From contig JANRKB010000030.1 of the NCBI GenBank assembly GCA_033763695.1, positions 13,003-77,002 of the forward strand: 64,000 bases of DNA, in the 5' to 3' direction. How positions within the stretch are numbered: position 1 is the stretch's first letter; each line of letters begins with the position of its first letter. Below, in pieces: positions 25,471 through 34,538 of the stretch. Made by a program: the position numbers and the translations under genes. The notes beneath the pieces are model-generated. The model searched no databases, was not told the origin of the DNA, and saw nothing but the letters and a program-made list of their open reading frames with translations. The stretch is from JANRKB01 sp033763695 (GTDB taxonomy: Bacteria > Planctomycetota > Phycisphaerae > Phycisphaerales > UBA1924).

Positions 25471-25507
25471 CGTGCCTCCGAGGTGCGTCCTGTCGCGAGC
25501 AACGAGA

Positions 25508-27205
25508 CTACACGATCGGTCGACCCTCTCGCAACGCTTGACGAATCCCTGCAAGTCGTGCGGCGATGGCTCGCGGCAGCCCTGCTTGCGACATCAGCGC
25601 GCCCCCCGCCATCTCCGGGCGGGCCTCTCGCGGGACATCCATCAGTTCCTGCCAGCAGACGCTGATCACGCTGGGCTTGGAGAGAGCGATCGCCGCGGCT
25701 CGTGCGGCCCATTCGCTCTGCGTCGTCTCGCTCCACTCGCCCCGCCAGCGCCCAGGGTACTGCAGTTCGCCGCGTTCTTCAGCCGCCGGATCCTCGGCCT
25801 CGGGAGCGAGCGGCTGGCTGGGTGCGCCAATCGCGGTGACCGCGAGCGGTTTCTCAAACGCGGCGTACCGGTCGAGCAGCGCGGAGAACGCCATCAGATC
25901 GCGCGTGCTGCGTCCCTGATTGGGCAGCCCCATCTGGACGCGCAGACCGACAACGTCGATCGGCATGCCCGCCTGCAGAATCGTCTCGGTATAGAACAGC
26001 GGCGGCATCGATCGGCGCTGGCGGGCGTAGTACTCGCCCCAGGGCTGATCGATCTCAAGTTGAATCTTGGCCGTCGGATGCAGTTTGCGCACCAGCATCA
26101 CGCAGACCTTGGTCAGGTCCACGATTTGATCAAACGAGAACTTGAAGTTCGAGTTGACCTGCAGGCCCGACGCGACCGTCCAACGTGCGATCGTGCGGCG
26201 ATAGCGCGTCACGATCTGCTGCACATGCTCGGCCACCATCTCACGGAACGTCTCGTAGTCGTTCTCCCAGATGTAGAGGAACTCGGGCACGGCACTTGGG
26301 CGCAGGTCCAGAATCGGCCCCGCAACCACGGGCACCCGGGCCGTCCGCACCGCCCACTCGATCCAGCGATCGGTCGGCGCGAAGTGATACTTGCCCTCGG
26401 CCGGCTCCATGTCGGCCCAGCGCATGGGCATCGTGATGAAGTCGCAGCACTGCGACACGACGCGCTGCGCCGCCTCGCTGAAGACTGCCGGGTTGATCGC
26501 GACACCGACGGAAGGCTGCACCGGCACCACCGTCGTGCCCGAGCCGGGGATGGCGATCGACGCGCCCTGCGGCGGCGGATCCCCCGTCAGCTTGGTGTAC
26601 TGATGGACCGCGTCGCGATACAGATCGCCCGCGAGCCGCCGCGGCACCTGACGCTCGGCATGACGGGCGGCGAGCTTCTCACCCGCATCAATCGCGAGCG
26701 CAAGCGCCCGCAGCGCGAGCAGGTCGGCCTTGCCACGCGGGCACACCTCGCCGGGTGCCATGTGAGTCCGACTGTGATTCGGGCGATCGGCGACCAGCGC
26801 CTCGGTGAACACCAGGCGTGCCTGCTCGAACTCCGCCATCACCGGATCGTCCGACGACAGGTCGGTCATGCCCCACTCTTCCAGTTTGTTGAGGAAGAGC
26901 ATGATCCGGTGGCGTGCCAGTTCAAGACTCAGCAGATACGGCTCATCGCGCTCGGGCAACAGGCACGTCTGGAGCGTCAGCAAGCCCAAGGAAGCACCGC
27001 CCGCCACACCCGTCTGGGCCGGGACTTCGAACTGAACACAAAGCCCGGCCGTCTCAGGCGAGTTCTTCTGGCAGCGGATCAGACCCGGCTCGGCGGCAAT
27101 GGTCGCCTGGAACGCCAAATCGTCCGCGCCGAAAAGGTGCGCGTGCTTGATCGGGAATGCCTTGGTCGGCGTGCCGTCGGGGTCGAAGACCGCGAAGTTG
27201 AGCAT
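25508..27205 (-). CDS. GH10-like (beta/alpha)8 protein lacking the catalytic glutamates
   Basis: 565 residues. The N-terminal 230 residues form a beta-rich and helical domain of unknown role (MLNFAVFDPDGTPTKAFPIK). The C-terminal half resembles a family 10 glycoside hydrolase barrel: MRWADMEPAEGKYHF matches the W-x-x-M-x-P-x-G-x-F strand, and AKIQLEIDQPWGEYY the next. Active xylanases carry a Glu in a WDVVNE-type strand and another in ITELD. Here these positions read ARWTVASGLQVN and PLAVTAIGAP, with no glutamate, so normal hydrolysis is unlikely. ATG 27205 starts the conserved part; longer frames upstream run into the ribD promoter region. It is divergent from ribD. Confidence 0.8.
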   Translation of the reverse strand: MLNFAVFDPDGTPTKAFPIKHAHLFGADDLAFQATIAAEPGLIRCQKNSPETAGLCVQFEVPAQTGVAGGASLGLLTLQTCLLPERDEPYLLSLELARHRIMLFLNKLEEWGMTDLSSDDPVMAEFEQARLVFTEALVADRPNHSRTHMAPGEVCPRGKADLLALRALALAIDAGEKLAARHAERQVPRRLAGDLYRDAVHQYTKLTGDPPPQGASIAIPGSGTTVVPVQPSVGVAINPAVFSEAAQRVVSQCCDFITMPMRWADMEPAEGKYHFAPTDRWIEWAVRTARVPVVAGPILDLRPSAVPEFLYIWENDYETFREMVAEHVQQIVTRYRRTIARWTVASGLQVNSNFKFSFDQIVDLTKVCVMLVRKLHPTAKIQLEIDQPWGEYYARQRRSMPPLFYTETILQAGMPIDVVGLRVQMGLPNQGRSTRDLMAFSALLDRYAAFEKPLAVTAIGAPSQPLAPEAEDPAAEERGELQYPGRWRGEWSETTQSEWAARAAAIALSKPSVISVCWQELMDVPREARPEMAGGALMSQAGLPRAIAARLAGIRQALREGRPIV

Positions 27206-27355
27206 GGAGGCGTGGACCCTCGGGGCGCGCCGGACCTTCCGGGCGGATGGGTATTGTCGCCTCCAAATCGGCGAACGCAAGCCCCGGCCAAAACTTCGTC
27301 CTCCCGGGTTCGGGGCATCCTCTGGCCCCCCATCGCAGCCTCCAATAATCCGCCC

Positions 27356-28477
27356 GTGACTCTTGAACGCCGAATGCTCGATCTTGCCGCCCGGCACGCC
27401 CTGCGTGCCCAGGGCGACGTCGAGCCGGGCACCCTTGTCGGATGCGTGATCGAACGAGACGGCACCGTGCTTGCGATAGGCCACCATCGCCGTCACGGCG
27501 GGCCGCATGCGGAGCGTGAAACTCTCGACGTGTGCGCCTCAAAAGGCATCGATCCGCGTGGCGCGACGATGTATGTCACGCTCGAACCCTGCAACGCCCA
27601 CGGCAAGAACCCGCCGTGTGTCGACGCGGTGCTCGCGGCGGGGATTCGCAGGGTCGTCTACGCCTGTGCAGACCCCAACCCGCTCAAAGCCGGCGGTGCG
27701 GCACGGCTCGCCGCCAGCGGCGTGATCGTCGACCACTGCGACGCCAGTGTGCTGGCCCGCGACATCAGCGAGCCGTTCCGCCATCGCATCACCACCGGAC
27801 GCCCGTGGGTCATTGCCAAGTGGGCTCAGACGATCGACGGCCGCATCGCGACGCGCACCGGCGAATCCAAGTGGATCAGCAGCGCCCGCTCGCGCAATCG
27901 GGTGCATCGCTTGCGCTCACGGGTGGACGCGATCCTCACGGGTATCGGCACCGTGCTCGCTGATGATCCTGCACTCAATGCACGCGGCGTCCGACGGGCT
28001 CGCCGCATCGCACGCCGCGTCGTGTGCGACACCGATCTGGATATCCCGCTCGACTGCCAACTGGTGCGTACGGCCCGCGAGATTCCGACCACGCTGGCGT
28101 GTGCCGCCGAACTGAGTGTGGCGGAGATCAGACGCGAGAAACGAGAATCGCTCGCGGCCCGCGGCGTCGAAGTTCTGGGTGTGCCGACGCACGCGCGCGG
28201 CATCGACCTTGATGCACTTCTCCGCGAACTGCTGCGCCGTCACATCATCGCCAATGTGCTCGTTGAAGCTGGCCCCGGCCTGCTCGGCTCGCTCTTCGAC
28301 GCGGACCTGATCGATGAAGCCGTGGTCTATGTCGCGCCGATGCTGCTGGGCGACGAACTGGCCCGCTCGGTCGCTGTCGGTCGCGTGGCACAGAGCCTGA
28401 CGGCCGCCCGACGCCTGCGTCTGTGCCGCTCCAAACGAGTCGATGACGATCTCGAACTGACGTATCGGCGCGTTTAG
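27356..28477 (+). CDS. ribD: Bifunctional riboflavin biosynthesis protein RibD
   Basis: Catalyses deamination and then reduction of the pyrimidine intermediate of riboflavin synthesis in the cytosol; 373 residues. The deaminase domain has zinc ligands His51 (GPHAERET, with catalytic Glu53), Cys79 and Cys88 (TLEPCNAHGKNPPC). The reductase domain starts near residue 145 (WVIAKWAQTIDGRIATRTG, ESKWIS) and ends in ELTYRR. Start GTG 27356 gives the usual short lead into RRMLDLAARHALRAQG; ATG 27374 is an alternative. No FMN riboswitch was seen upstream. The other rib genes are not in the window. Confidence 0.96.
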   Translation: MTLERRMLDLAARHALRAQGDVEPGTLVGCVIERDGTVLAIGHHRRHGGPHAERETLDVCASKGIDPRGATMYVTLEPCNAHGKNPPCVDAVLAAGIRRVVYACADPNPLKAGGAARLAASGVIVDHCDASVLARDISEPFRHRITTGRPWVIAKWAQTIDGRIATRTGESKWISSARSRNRVHRLRSRVDAILTGIGTVLADDPALNARGVRRARRIARRVVCDTDLDIPLDCQLVRTAREIPTTLACAAELSVAEIRREKRESLAARGVEVLGVPTHARGIDLDALLRELLRRHIIANVLVEAGPGLLGSLFDADLIDEAVVYVAPMLLGDELARSVAVGRVAQSLTAARRLRLCRSKRVDDDLELTYRRV

Positions 28478-28890
28478 TCGTAGCCGAGGCGTTCCAGATC
28501 GTCCTCGTCAAGGCCGAACTGATGGCCGATCTCGTGTAGCAACGTCACCATGATCTCTTCGTAGACGGCGTCGTCGGCTTCGTCCTGGTCCCAGCCGCCC
28601 GCGAGCGCGATGATCCCCTCGCGGAAGAGATGGATGTCGTTCGGGCCTTCCGGAGCGTGGGCGACGGAACGCTCGGTGAAGGCCTCGCCGCTGTGCAGGC
28701 CGCACAGCATCGTCGCCTCCTCCTCGTGCTTTTCAGGCGGCACGCCAAGCTCGTTGAGCAACTCTGGCGTCGGCCGATCGAGCACGATCACCGGCACCTC
28801 GTCGAGCAATCGACGAATCGCCGGCGGGAGATTCTCGATCGCCTCCTCGAGCAGCACATCAAATCGATCCCGCTCAGCACGCGAGATCAT
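28474..28890 (-). CDS. Small zincin metallopeptidase-like protein
   Basis: 138 residues of the PF06262 minimal zincin family. The zinc motif LLHEIGHQFGLDED gives His119, Glu120, His123 and Asp128, the family pattern HExxHxxGxxxxD. The N-terminal half (LEEAIENLPPAIRRLLDEV, PVIVLDRP) also matches the family. Most members have no proven substrate. The ATG overlaps the stop of the upstream zinc-ribbon gene as ATGA, so the two are probably co-translated. Its end overlaps the end of ribD by four bases, convergently. Confidence 0.93.
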   Translation of the reverse strand: MISRAERDRFDVLLEEAIENLPPAIRRLLDEVPVIVLDRPTPELLNELGVPPEKHEEEATMLCGLHSGEAFTERSVAHAPEGPNDIHLFREGIIALAGGWDQDEADDAVYEEIMVTLLHEIGHQFGLDEDDLERLGYD

Positions 28891-29846
28891 CGCGCTTCTC
28901 CGACGCGCGGAGCATCGTCAGGCCCCAGCAGATCCGACATCGACAGCGGCGGCATGACGATCGCGTGACGCAGACGCACACAGTCAACGCACACGCCCAC
29001 CAGACCGATCGTGAAGAGAAGTGACCCGACGGCGATCATCGCAACGCCGCTGGAACGACAAAGCTCGGCAGGCAAACTCGGCACGAGCTGCTGCGCCACC
29101 TGAACAAGATCGCCAAGCATCGCGATTGCCATCGTGGTCGCCAGCGTCAGAAGCGTCTGGCGGTCGACGCGCCCGGTGCGCATCACGAGCGAGCGGGCCA
29201 CCAGCAGCCGAGCCGCCGGACGCAGGCTGATCGCGGCGACAATCACGCAACACTCGATTGCAAGTCGCAGCACCGAGCGTTGGAGCAGATGGGGCGGCGT
29301 GTCCGCGTAGGGACGCACAAACATCGGATCGACCCGCGTCGTCACCCACCACACGAGCCATGTCATCGGCACGTAGGCACTGCAGCCGATCGCCGCGAAC
29401 GCACGGATCCGCCACGGGATGCCGCGATGCGGGTTGATGAGCACGAGCGAGCCGAGGCCCGACAACGCGACGCACCACCAGATCCAAGGCATCGTCCGAT
29501 GCGCCGCGGGGCTCAGAACGGGCAGGAACTCACTCACCCGCGAGATCCAGATGAGCGAGACAGCAGCCATGGCGGCAAACGACCAGAGCATCAGGCCCAC
29601 AGCCGTGACACGGGGGCGATAGATCGGTTGCAGTTCGCTCGCGTGCGGATCGACCATCGCGAGGATCGTGCCGCGCACCGGCGTACCGCATTCTGGACAG
29701 ACCGAGCGAACGGAAAGGCCCTTGAGGTCGTATCGGCAGCGGGCGCAGGGCAGCGTGCCCCGCAGTTCGCGCGCGAGAAGATTAGGTGGTGCCGCGGCGG
29801 GGATTGGCTCGCCGTGCTCCGCGGATTGTTGCTCGCCCCTGCTCAC
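28887..29846 (-). CDS. Zinc-ribbon polytopic membrane protein
   Basis: 319 residues. Near the N-terminus PCARCRYDLKGL and CPECGTPVRG form a four-Cys zinc ribbon of the planctomycete C-x2-C-x-YD-L type. The rest contains about six hydrophobic segments. I do not know its function; such proteins are abundant and uncharacterised in Planctomycetota. The start is GTG 29846. It is the first gene of a two-gene operon with the zincin, by a four-base overlap. The Arg-rich loops place most of the protein's positive charge on the cytosolic side. Confidence 0.8.
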   Translation of the reverse strand: MSRGEQQSAEHGEPIPAAAPPNLLARELRGTLPCARCRYDLKGLSVRSVCPECGTPVRGTILAMVDPHASELQPIYRPRVTAVGLMLWSFAAMAAVSLIWISRVSEFLPVLSPAAHRTMPWIWWCVALSGLGSLVLINPHRGIPWRIRAFAAIGCSAYVPMTWLVWWVTTRVDPMFVRPYADTPPHLLQRSVLRLAIECCVIVAAISLRPAARLLVARSLVMRTGRVDRQTLLTLATTMAIAMLGDLVQVAQQLVPSLPAELCRSSGVAMIAVGSLLFTIGLVGVCVDCVRLRHAIVMPPLSMSDLLGPDDAPRVGEAR

Positions 29847-30002
29847 ACCTGGTCACATACCCCACTTCGCCGCACCCACGACGGGCGGCGGTTGCCTCGA
29901 CATCTTCGCACGATGGTAACACCCGGCCCCGACTCTCGCACACGGGGCATCCCCGTATACTCGCGGGCCCGCGAACCATCGCGGCCCAGGAACGCGTGAC
30001 GC

Positions 30003-30920
30003 ATGGACCCGTTGATCGCCCGCCTCCGCGAGAACATCCTGAAGGTGTTTCTCGGCCCGCCCGACTCGGTGGACCGCGTGATCTGCTGCCTGCTCGCACG
30101 CGGACACCTGCTCATCGAAGACGTGCCCGGCGTCGGCAAGACCCTGCTCGCGACGGCCCTCGCCCGCAGCCTTGATCTGTCGTTCGCCCGCGTTCAGCTC
30201 ACGCCCGACATGCTCCCCAGCGACGTGCTGGGCGTCAGCGTGCTGGATCGGGCCACCGGCGAGTTCCGCTTCCGGCGCGGGCCGATTTTCACGAACGTGC
30301 TCTTGGCCGATGAGATCAATCGCACGCCGCCCCGCACGCAATCCGCGCTGCTGGAAGCGATGAGCGAAGCCGCCGTCAGCATCGAAGGCCGCAGCGTGCC
30401 GCTCGAGCCCCCGTTCTTCGTGGTGGCGACCCAGAACCCCTACAGCTTCGAGGGCACGTACCCGCTGCCGGAGAACCAGCTTGACCGCTTCCTGATGCGT
30501 GTTCGGCTCGGCTATCCCACCAACGCCGAAGAGTCTCGCCTGCTCGAACTGCGGCCGTCGTCTGGCGCACTCGGTGACCTGCGCCCGGTCATGACCCGAG
30601 ACGACCTGCTCGGGCTCCAACGCCGCGTCGACGCTGTCAAGATCGATCGCGCACTGCTGGAGTACATCGTGACCTTTGCGAACGCCACCCGGCGCAGTGA
30701 TCAGGTCCAGCTTGGTCTCTCGCCGCGCGGCTCCCTCGCCCTGGCGCAGGCAACCCGCGCGACGGCTCTCTTCAACGGCCGCGACTTTGCCGTGCCCGAC
30801 GACGTGGTGCAGAACGTCGTGGCAGTGTGTGCCCATCGCGTCATCCCCGCAGGCTTTGCGTCCGAGGACTCCACCGGCGTGCTGGAGCGCATCCTGCACG
30901 GCATCGCCAGCCCCGCCTAA
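30003..30920 (+). CDS. MoxR-family AAA+ ATPase
   Basis: Chaperone-type ATPase, 305 residues. Walker A is VPGVGKT (residues 41-47); Walker B is LLADEINRTPP; sensor 1 is VVATQNP followed by EGTYPLPENQLDRF; the C-terminal lid includes GLSPRGSLALAQATRA. MoxR proteins usually work with DUF58 and VWA-domain partners in envelope or metal-insertion pathways. None of these lies next to it: a CDGSH protein follows 18 bp downstream. The ATG at 30003 starts at the usual position for the family. Confidence 0.95.
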   Translation: MDPLIARLRENILKVFLGPPDSVDRVICCLLARGHLLIEDVPGVGKTLLATALARSLDLSFARVQLTPDMLPSDVLGVSVLDRATGEFRFRRGPIFTNVLLADEINRTPPRTQSALLEAMSEAAVSIEGRSVPLEPPFFVVATQNPYSFEGTYPLPENQLDRFLMRVRLGYPTNAEESRLLELRPSSGALGDLRPVMTRDDLLGLQRRVDAVKIDRALLEYIVTFANATRRSDQVQLGLSPRGSLALAQATRATALFNGRDFAVPDDVVQNVVAVCAHRVIPAGFASEDSTGVLERILHGIASPA

Positions 30921-30938
30921 CTCTTCCGAGGCCCCCCT

Positions 30939-31202
30939 ATGGCTCGCATCGTTCGTCTGACCGCCACCGGGCCGGTGAAGCTCGACATCCGCGAGAAGCC
31001 GGTCTCAATTTGCGCGTGCGGGCTGTCCAAGACGTTCCCGATTTGCGACGGGGCGCACAAGACGACGTCGAAACTCGAGCAGCCGGGCCGCCTGTATCAG
31101 TATGACCCACAGACACTTGCGGTGATTCGCGACGAGCCCGACCCGCTCGGGACGGAGCAGTCCGACCAGAGCACGAACCCGCCAAATCACCAGGGCCGAT
31201 AA
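30939..31202 (+). CDS. CDGSH-type iron-sulfur protein
   Basis: 87 residues. CACGLSKTFPICDGAH (residues 25-40) fits the CDGSH signature C-x-C-x2-S-x3-P-x-C-D-G-x-H. Its three cysteines and one histidine ligate a [2Fe-2S] cluster with the redox- and pH-labile ligand set known from mitoNEET-type proteins. There is no membrane anchor, so it is cytosolic. It lies 18 bp after the MoxR gene and is probably co-transcribed. The polar tail (PNHQGR) is disordered. Its electron partner is unknown. Confidence 0.93.
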   Translation: MARIVRLTATGPVKLDIREKPVSICACGLSKTFPICDGAHKTTSKLEQPGRLYQYDPQTLAVIRDEPDPLGTEQSDQSTNPPNHQGR

Positions 31203-31234
31203 CGCAAAAGTTGAAATTCCTTGCGCGTCGCGCG

Positions 31235-31263
31235 CAGACACGGCGCATGAACTGCTGTATTCT
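31235..31263 (+). promoter_or_regulatory. Candidate sigma-70-type promoter for a small RNA
   Basis: CAGACA at 31235-31240 (matches four of six bases of TTGACA) is followed, after 17 bp, by TATTCT at 31258-31263 (five of six bases of TATAAT). Transcription would begin near 31270, exactly where the outer stem of the predicted RNA starts. Confidence 0.55.
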
Positions 31264-31269
31264 CTTGTT

Positions 31270-31485
31270 ACGTCGGTGTTTCCGCCCGGCAGTGGTGTAG
31301 AGAGACGAGAGCGCGATCGAGCCGTAGAACTCGCTCGCACAGGTTCTGATTCCATCGTCTTTCCCCTCCATGCCAGCGGCGACGCCGAGCGTCGACGGTT
31401 GTCCGTCGTTCGATCGCAGTCTTTGCTCAGCCACTCACCAGGGCTGGGCCCCGCGTGGTGTGGGGCTCGGCCTTTTCTCTTTTTG
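31270..31485 (+). ncRNA. Candidate structured small RNA (6S-like rod)
   Basis: No supported gene occupies this interval. Bases 31274-31387 fold by eye into one long interrupted hairpin. 31274-31285 pairs with 31376-31387 around one mismatch, 31288-31297 with 31366-31374, and 31300-31308 with 31355-31363; an apical stem AGAAC/GTTCT lies at 31326-31347. A small perfect hairpin, CGACGG-TTGT-CCGTCG, follows at 31393-31408, then a terminator. Promoter, rod and terminator together suggest an independent RNA of about 210 nt. The rod with internal bulges recalls 6S RNA, but no sequence identity is claimed. Confidence 0.55.
31442..31485 (+). terminator. Rho-independent terminator before scpA
   Basis: An 11-bp stem (31442-31452 with 31462-31472, including two G-U pairs) has a 9-base loop and is followed by TTTTCTCTTTTTG. 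It ends the small RNA candidate and any read-through from the MoxR/CDGSH genes. It is 135 bp before the scpA start. Confidence 0.85.
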
Positions 31486-31619
31486 CCGCCTCGGCCCACT
31501 CACCCGGACCGGGTCTGCGCAAGCTTCGCGCATGGGACGCGCGGCGTTCGTACACTCGCGAGGCCCTCGGCCAAGGTGCCTTCGCACCCCGTCTCTTCGT
31601 CTCTCTTTTGAGGTCCCGC

Positions 31620-32492
31620 GTGCTCACGGATGACTATCGCGTTCGGATCGACGCCTTCGAAGGCCCGCTCGATCTCCTGCTCTTCCTCATTCGCAAGAAC
31701 GAGGTCGAGATCACCGACATCCCGATCGCGGCCATCGCCGATCAGTTCATCACGTTCCTCGAAAAGATCGAACGCGTCGACATCGATGTCGCCGGTGAGT
31801 TCCTGCTCATGGCGGCGACGCTGATGGAGATCAAGTCGCGCATGCTTTCGCCGCGGCCTGAGCTGCCCCGCGACGATTCCGCCGGCGCCGAGCAGGAAGA
31901 CCCGCGCAGCGAACTCGTCAAGCAGTTGCTCGCGTACAAGCAGTATCGCGACGCCGCCAGCCGCCTCGAGGCCCGGTGGAGCGAGTGGCAGGCACGCTAT
32001 CCGGCCCACGCCGCCAACCCCAAGCCCGCGGCCCCCACCGAAGAAAGCGAACTCACCGACGAATCCGACGTCGGCGGCCCCATTGAAGTCGATGATCTGG
32101 ACCTCCTCGATCTGGTCGAGGCCTTCCGCAAGATCATGGACACGGTGAACTTCGAGCGTCTCGGCGAGCACCAAGTCACCTACGACGACACGCCCATCGA
32201 ACTGCACGCCGAGGACATCCTCGATCGCCTCCGCCGCCTCGAAGTGCCGCTCGACGCCGGCGACGTGAACGCGCCGACAACCAAGGCCGAGATGGATCTG
32301 GCCACCGTCATCACCGGGCGTACCCGCAGCGAGATGATCGGCGTCTTCCTCGCTGTGCTCGACTTGGTCCGTCGCCGCGCCGTGCACGTGCGTCAGGACA
32401 AGATCGAAGGCGGTATCTACCTCAGTCTCAGCGGCGAGCAGATGCTCGACCCCAACGTCGCCACTGCGGCGGACGTCGCGAACCGGGCCTAA
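31620..32492 (+). CDS. scpA: Segregation and condensation protein A (kleisin)
   Basis: Kleisin subunit that bridges the SMC dimer in chromosome condensation; 290 residues. DYRVRIDAFEGPLDLLLFLIRKNEVEITDIPIA is split here only by description: the N-terminal FEGPLDLLLFLI helix, the EVEITDIPI motif and EFLLMAATLMEIKSRMLSP are the conserved SMC-neck-binding part, and the C-terminal winged helix contains GVFLAVLDLVRRRAVHVRQ. The middle is acidic. Start GTG 31620 has TGAGG six bases upstream and places DDYRV at the N-terminus, as in homologues; longer frames are not family-like. scpB and smc are not in the window. proS follows. Confidence 0.95.
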   Translation: MLTDDYRVRIDAFEGPLDLLLFLIRKNEVEITDIPIAAIADQFITFLEKIERVDIDVAGEFLLMAATLMEIKSRMLSPRPELPRDDSAGAEQEDPRSELVKQLLAYKQYRDAASRLEARWSEWQARYPAHAANPKPAAPTEESELTDESDVGGPIEVDDLDLLDLVEAFRKIMDTVNFERLGEHQVTYDDTPIELHAEDILDRLRRLEVPLDAGDVNAPTTKAEMDLATVITGRTRSEMIGVFLAVLDLVRRRAVHVRQDKIEGGIYLSLSGEQMLDPNVATAADVANRA

Positions 32493-32577
32493 CCCACGCC
32501 ACCGACGACGGATTGCCCATACTTGCCGGGGCGGCGATCGCGTGGTTTTTCGTGGCCGCGCGCTACAGTGTCGCCCT

Positions 32578-34524
32578 ATGTCGACGACTTCCCCCCGCAC
32601 CACTGCCACGATCTCCAACACCAAGCGCGGCGTCACGCATCGCTGGTCTGCCACGCTCATTCCCACCGCTCGCGAGGCCCCCACCGACGCCGAGGCGCCG
32701 AGCCATGTGCTGCTCCATCGCGCGGGCTTTATCCGCCCGGTCGTCAGCGGCGGCGCGGGCATCTATGACTACCTGCCGCTCGCGTGGCGCACGCTCCGCA
32801 AGCTGAGCGACATCGTCCGCGAGGAACTCGACGCCGAGGGTGCGAGCGAGATGCTCATGCCCGCGCTCGAACCATTCGAACTCTTCACGGGCACGAAGCG
32901 CGACGAGACCTACGGCGACAACCTCTTCCGCCTTGAGGACCGTCACGGACGGCGTGCCGCGCTCGCGCCCACCCACGAGGAAGTCATCACCGAACTGCTG
33001 CGGACGACGATTTCGTCCTATCGCCAACTGCCGCTGAATCTCTACCAGATCCAGACCCAGTTCCGCGACGAGGCTCGTCCGCGTGCGGGTCTGCTCCGCT
33101 GCCGCGAGTTCATCATGAAGGACGCGTACTCGTTCCACACCACGGTTGAAGGACCGGGCGGGCTGAACGAGACGTACGACGCAATGTATCGCGCGTACAG
33201 CAACATCTTCCGTCGCTGCGGCCTGGACTTCACCGCGGTCGAAGCCGAGAGCGGCCCGATCGGCGGCAGCGCGAGCCACGAGTTCATGGTCAACTGTGCC
33301 GCGGGCGAAGACACGATCCTGCGCTGCAAGGCGAGCGGCTACGCGGCCAACGTCGAGAAGTGCGAGATCGGCGCACGCCCCGCGCCCGCCAAGGGTTACT
33401 TCGTCGGCGAGCCCAGCGGCGCGCTCGAAGAGGTGCACACGCCTGATTGCCCGGGCATCGAGGACGTGTGCAAGTTCATGAAGGTCAAGCCGCAGAACAT
33501 GCTCAAGAGCGTGCTCTTCAAGGTTGAGAGCACCAAGGAAGACCTCGCGAAGTTCGGCGAGGAATACATCCTCGCGGTCGTGCGCGGCGATCACGACGTC
33601 AACGAAGGCAAAGTTCGCGATGCCGCGGGCGTCAAAGGCATCAAGCTCGCCGATCCGGCGGAAGCGATCACCAAGGGGTTCGCGATCGGCTTCGTTTCGC
33701 CGCGCAGCGCGGTGGGCAAGAAGGGCGTGCTCGTGCTGGTGGATCGCGAGGCCGCGATCGGCTGGAACGACGCGAGCGGTAAGCCGCAGTTCTGGGTGAC
33801 CGGCGGCGACAAGAAGGACTATCACGTCAAGCACTTCAACTGGCAGCGCGACTTGGGCAAGGACCCGCTCGCGGCCGGCGCACACAACGCCAGCACGCAT
33901 GGCACGGGCGGACTGCCCCACGCGACGGGCGGCGGCGACGATTACTTGATGGTGGCAGATGTTCGCAACGCCATCGCGGGCGACCCTTCGCCGCGGGCCG
34001 CGGGCGCGACGCTGGAGACCCAGCGCGGCATCGAGGTCGGGCACATCTTCAAACTTGGCACCAAGTACTCCGACGCGATGGGCCTGACGGTGCTCGACGA
34101 CGCACAGCAACGCCGCAGCGTGATCATGGGGTGCTATGGCATCGGCGTCAGCCGCACCATGGCCGCCTGTGTCGAGATGAGCCACGACGCCGACGGCATT
34201 ATCTGGCCCGCGGCGATCGCACCTTACCACGTCATCATCACGATCATGAAGGCCGACGACGTACGCCAGAAGGACGTCGCGCAGCAGGTTGCTCGCGATC
34301 TCGCGGCACAGGGCGTGGACGTCCTGATCGACGATCGCGACGAGCGCGCAGGCGTGAAGTTCAAGGATGCGGACCTGCTCGGCATCCCTCTGCGTCTCAC
34401 GCTGGGCGAGAAGGCACTGGCGGAGAATGCCGTCGAGTTCAAGCGTCGCGGCGCACCGGGCAAGGGCGAGAACGTGCCAATGGGCGAGGTCGTTTCGAAG
34501 GTCGTCGCCACGTTGAGTGCGTGA
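32578..34524 (+). CDS. proS: Prolyl-tRNA synthetase, bacterial type with editing domain
   Basis: Charges tRNA-Pro; 648 residues. Class II motif 1 is LPLAWRTLRKLSDIVREEL; motif 2 is FRDEARPRAGLLRCREFIMKD; motif 3 lies near GCYGIGVSRTMAA. Between motifs 2 and 3 lies the bacterial YbaK-like editing insertion (about residues 240-480: LKSVLFKVES, AVVRGDHDVNEGKV), which removes mischarged alanine. The anticodon-binding domain ends the protein (DVLIDDRDERAGVKFKDADLLGIP). The editing domain carries an extra polar loop (HNASTHGTGGLPHATGGG). The start ATG is 32578. Confidence 0.97.
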   Translation: MSTTSPRTTATISNTKRGVTHRWSATLIPTAREAPTDAEAPSHVLLHRAGFIRPVVSGGAGIYDYLPLAWRTLRKLSDIVREELDAEGASEMLMPALEPFELFTGTKRDETYGDNLFRLEDRHGRRAALAPTHEEVITELLRTTISSYRQLPLNLYQIQTQFRDEARPRAGLLRCREFIMKDAYSFHTTVEGPGGLNETYDAMYRAYSNIFRRCGLDFTAVEAESGPIGGSASHEFMVNCAAGEDTILRCKASGYAANVEKCEIGARPAPAKGYFVGEPSGALEEVHTPDCPGIEDVCKFMKVKPQNMLKSVLFKVESTKEDLAKFGEEYILAVVRGDHDVNEGKVRDAAGVKGIKLADPAEAITKGFAIGFVSPRSAVGKKGVLVLVDREAAIGWNDASGKPQFWVTGGDKKDYHVKHFNWQRDLGKDPLAAGAHNASTHGTGGLPHATGGGDDYLMVADVRNAIAGDPSPRAAGATLETQRGIEVGHIFKLGTKYSDAMGLTVLDDAQQRRSVIMGCYGIGVSRTMAACVEMSHDADGIIWPAAIAPYHVIITIMKADDVRQKDVAQQVARDLAAQGVDVLIDDRDERAGVKFKDADLLGIPLRLTLGEKALAENAVEFKRRGAPGKGENVPMGEVVSKVVATLSA

Positions 34525-34538
34525 GTGCTCGGGCGGGG

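Noticed and set aside
25472..27355. Long plus-strand frame upstream of and fused to ribD
   Set aside because: Only the part after GTG 27356 is RibD; the upstream 628 codons are antisense to the ComEA start and the GH10-like gene.
27206..27355. FMN riboswitch upstream of ribD
   Set aside because: None of the conserved FMN-element sequence blocks is present, and the space of 150 bp is shared with a divergent gene.
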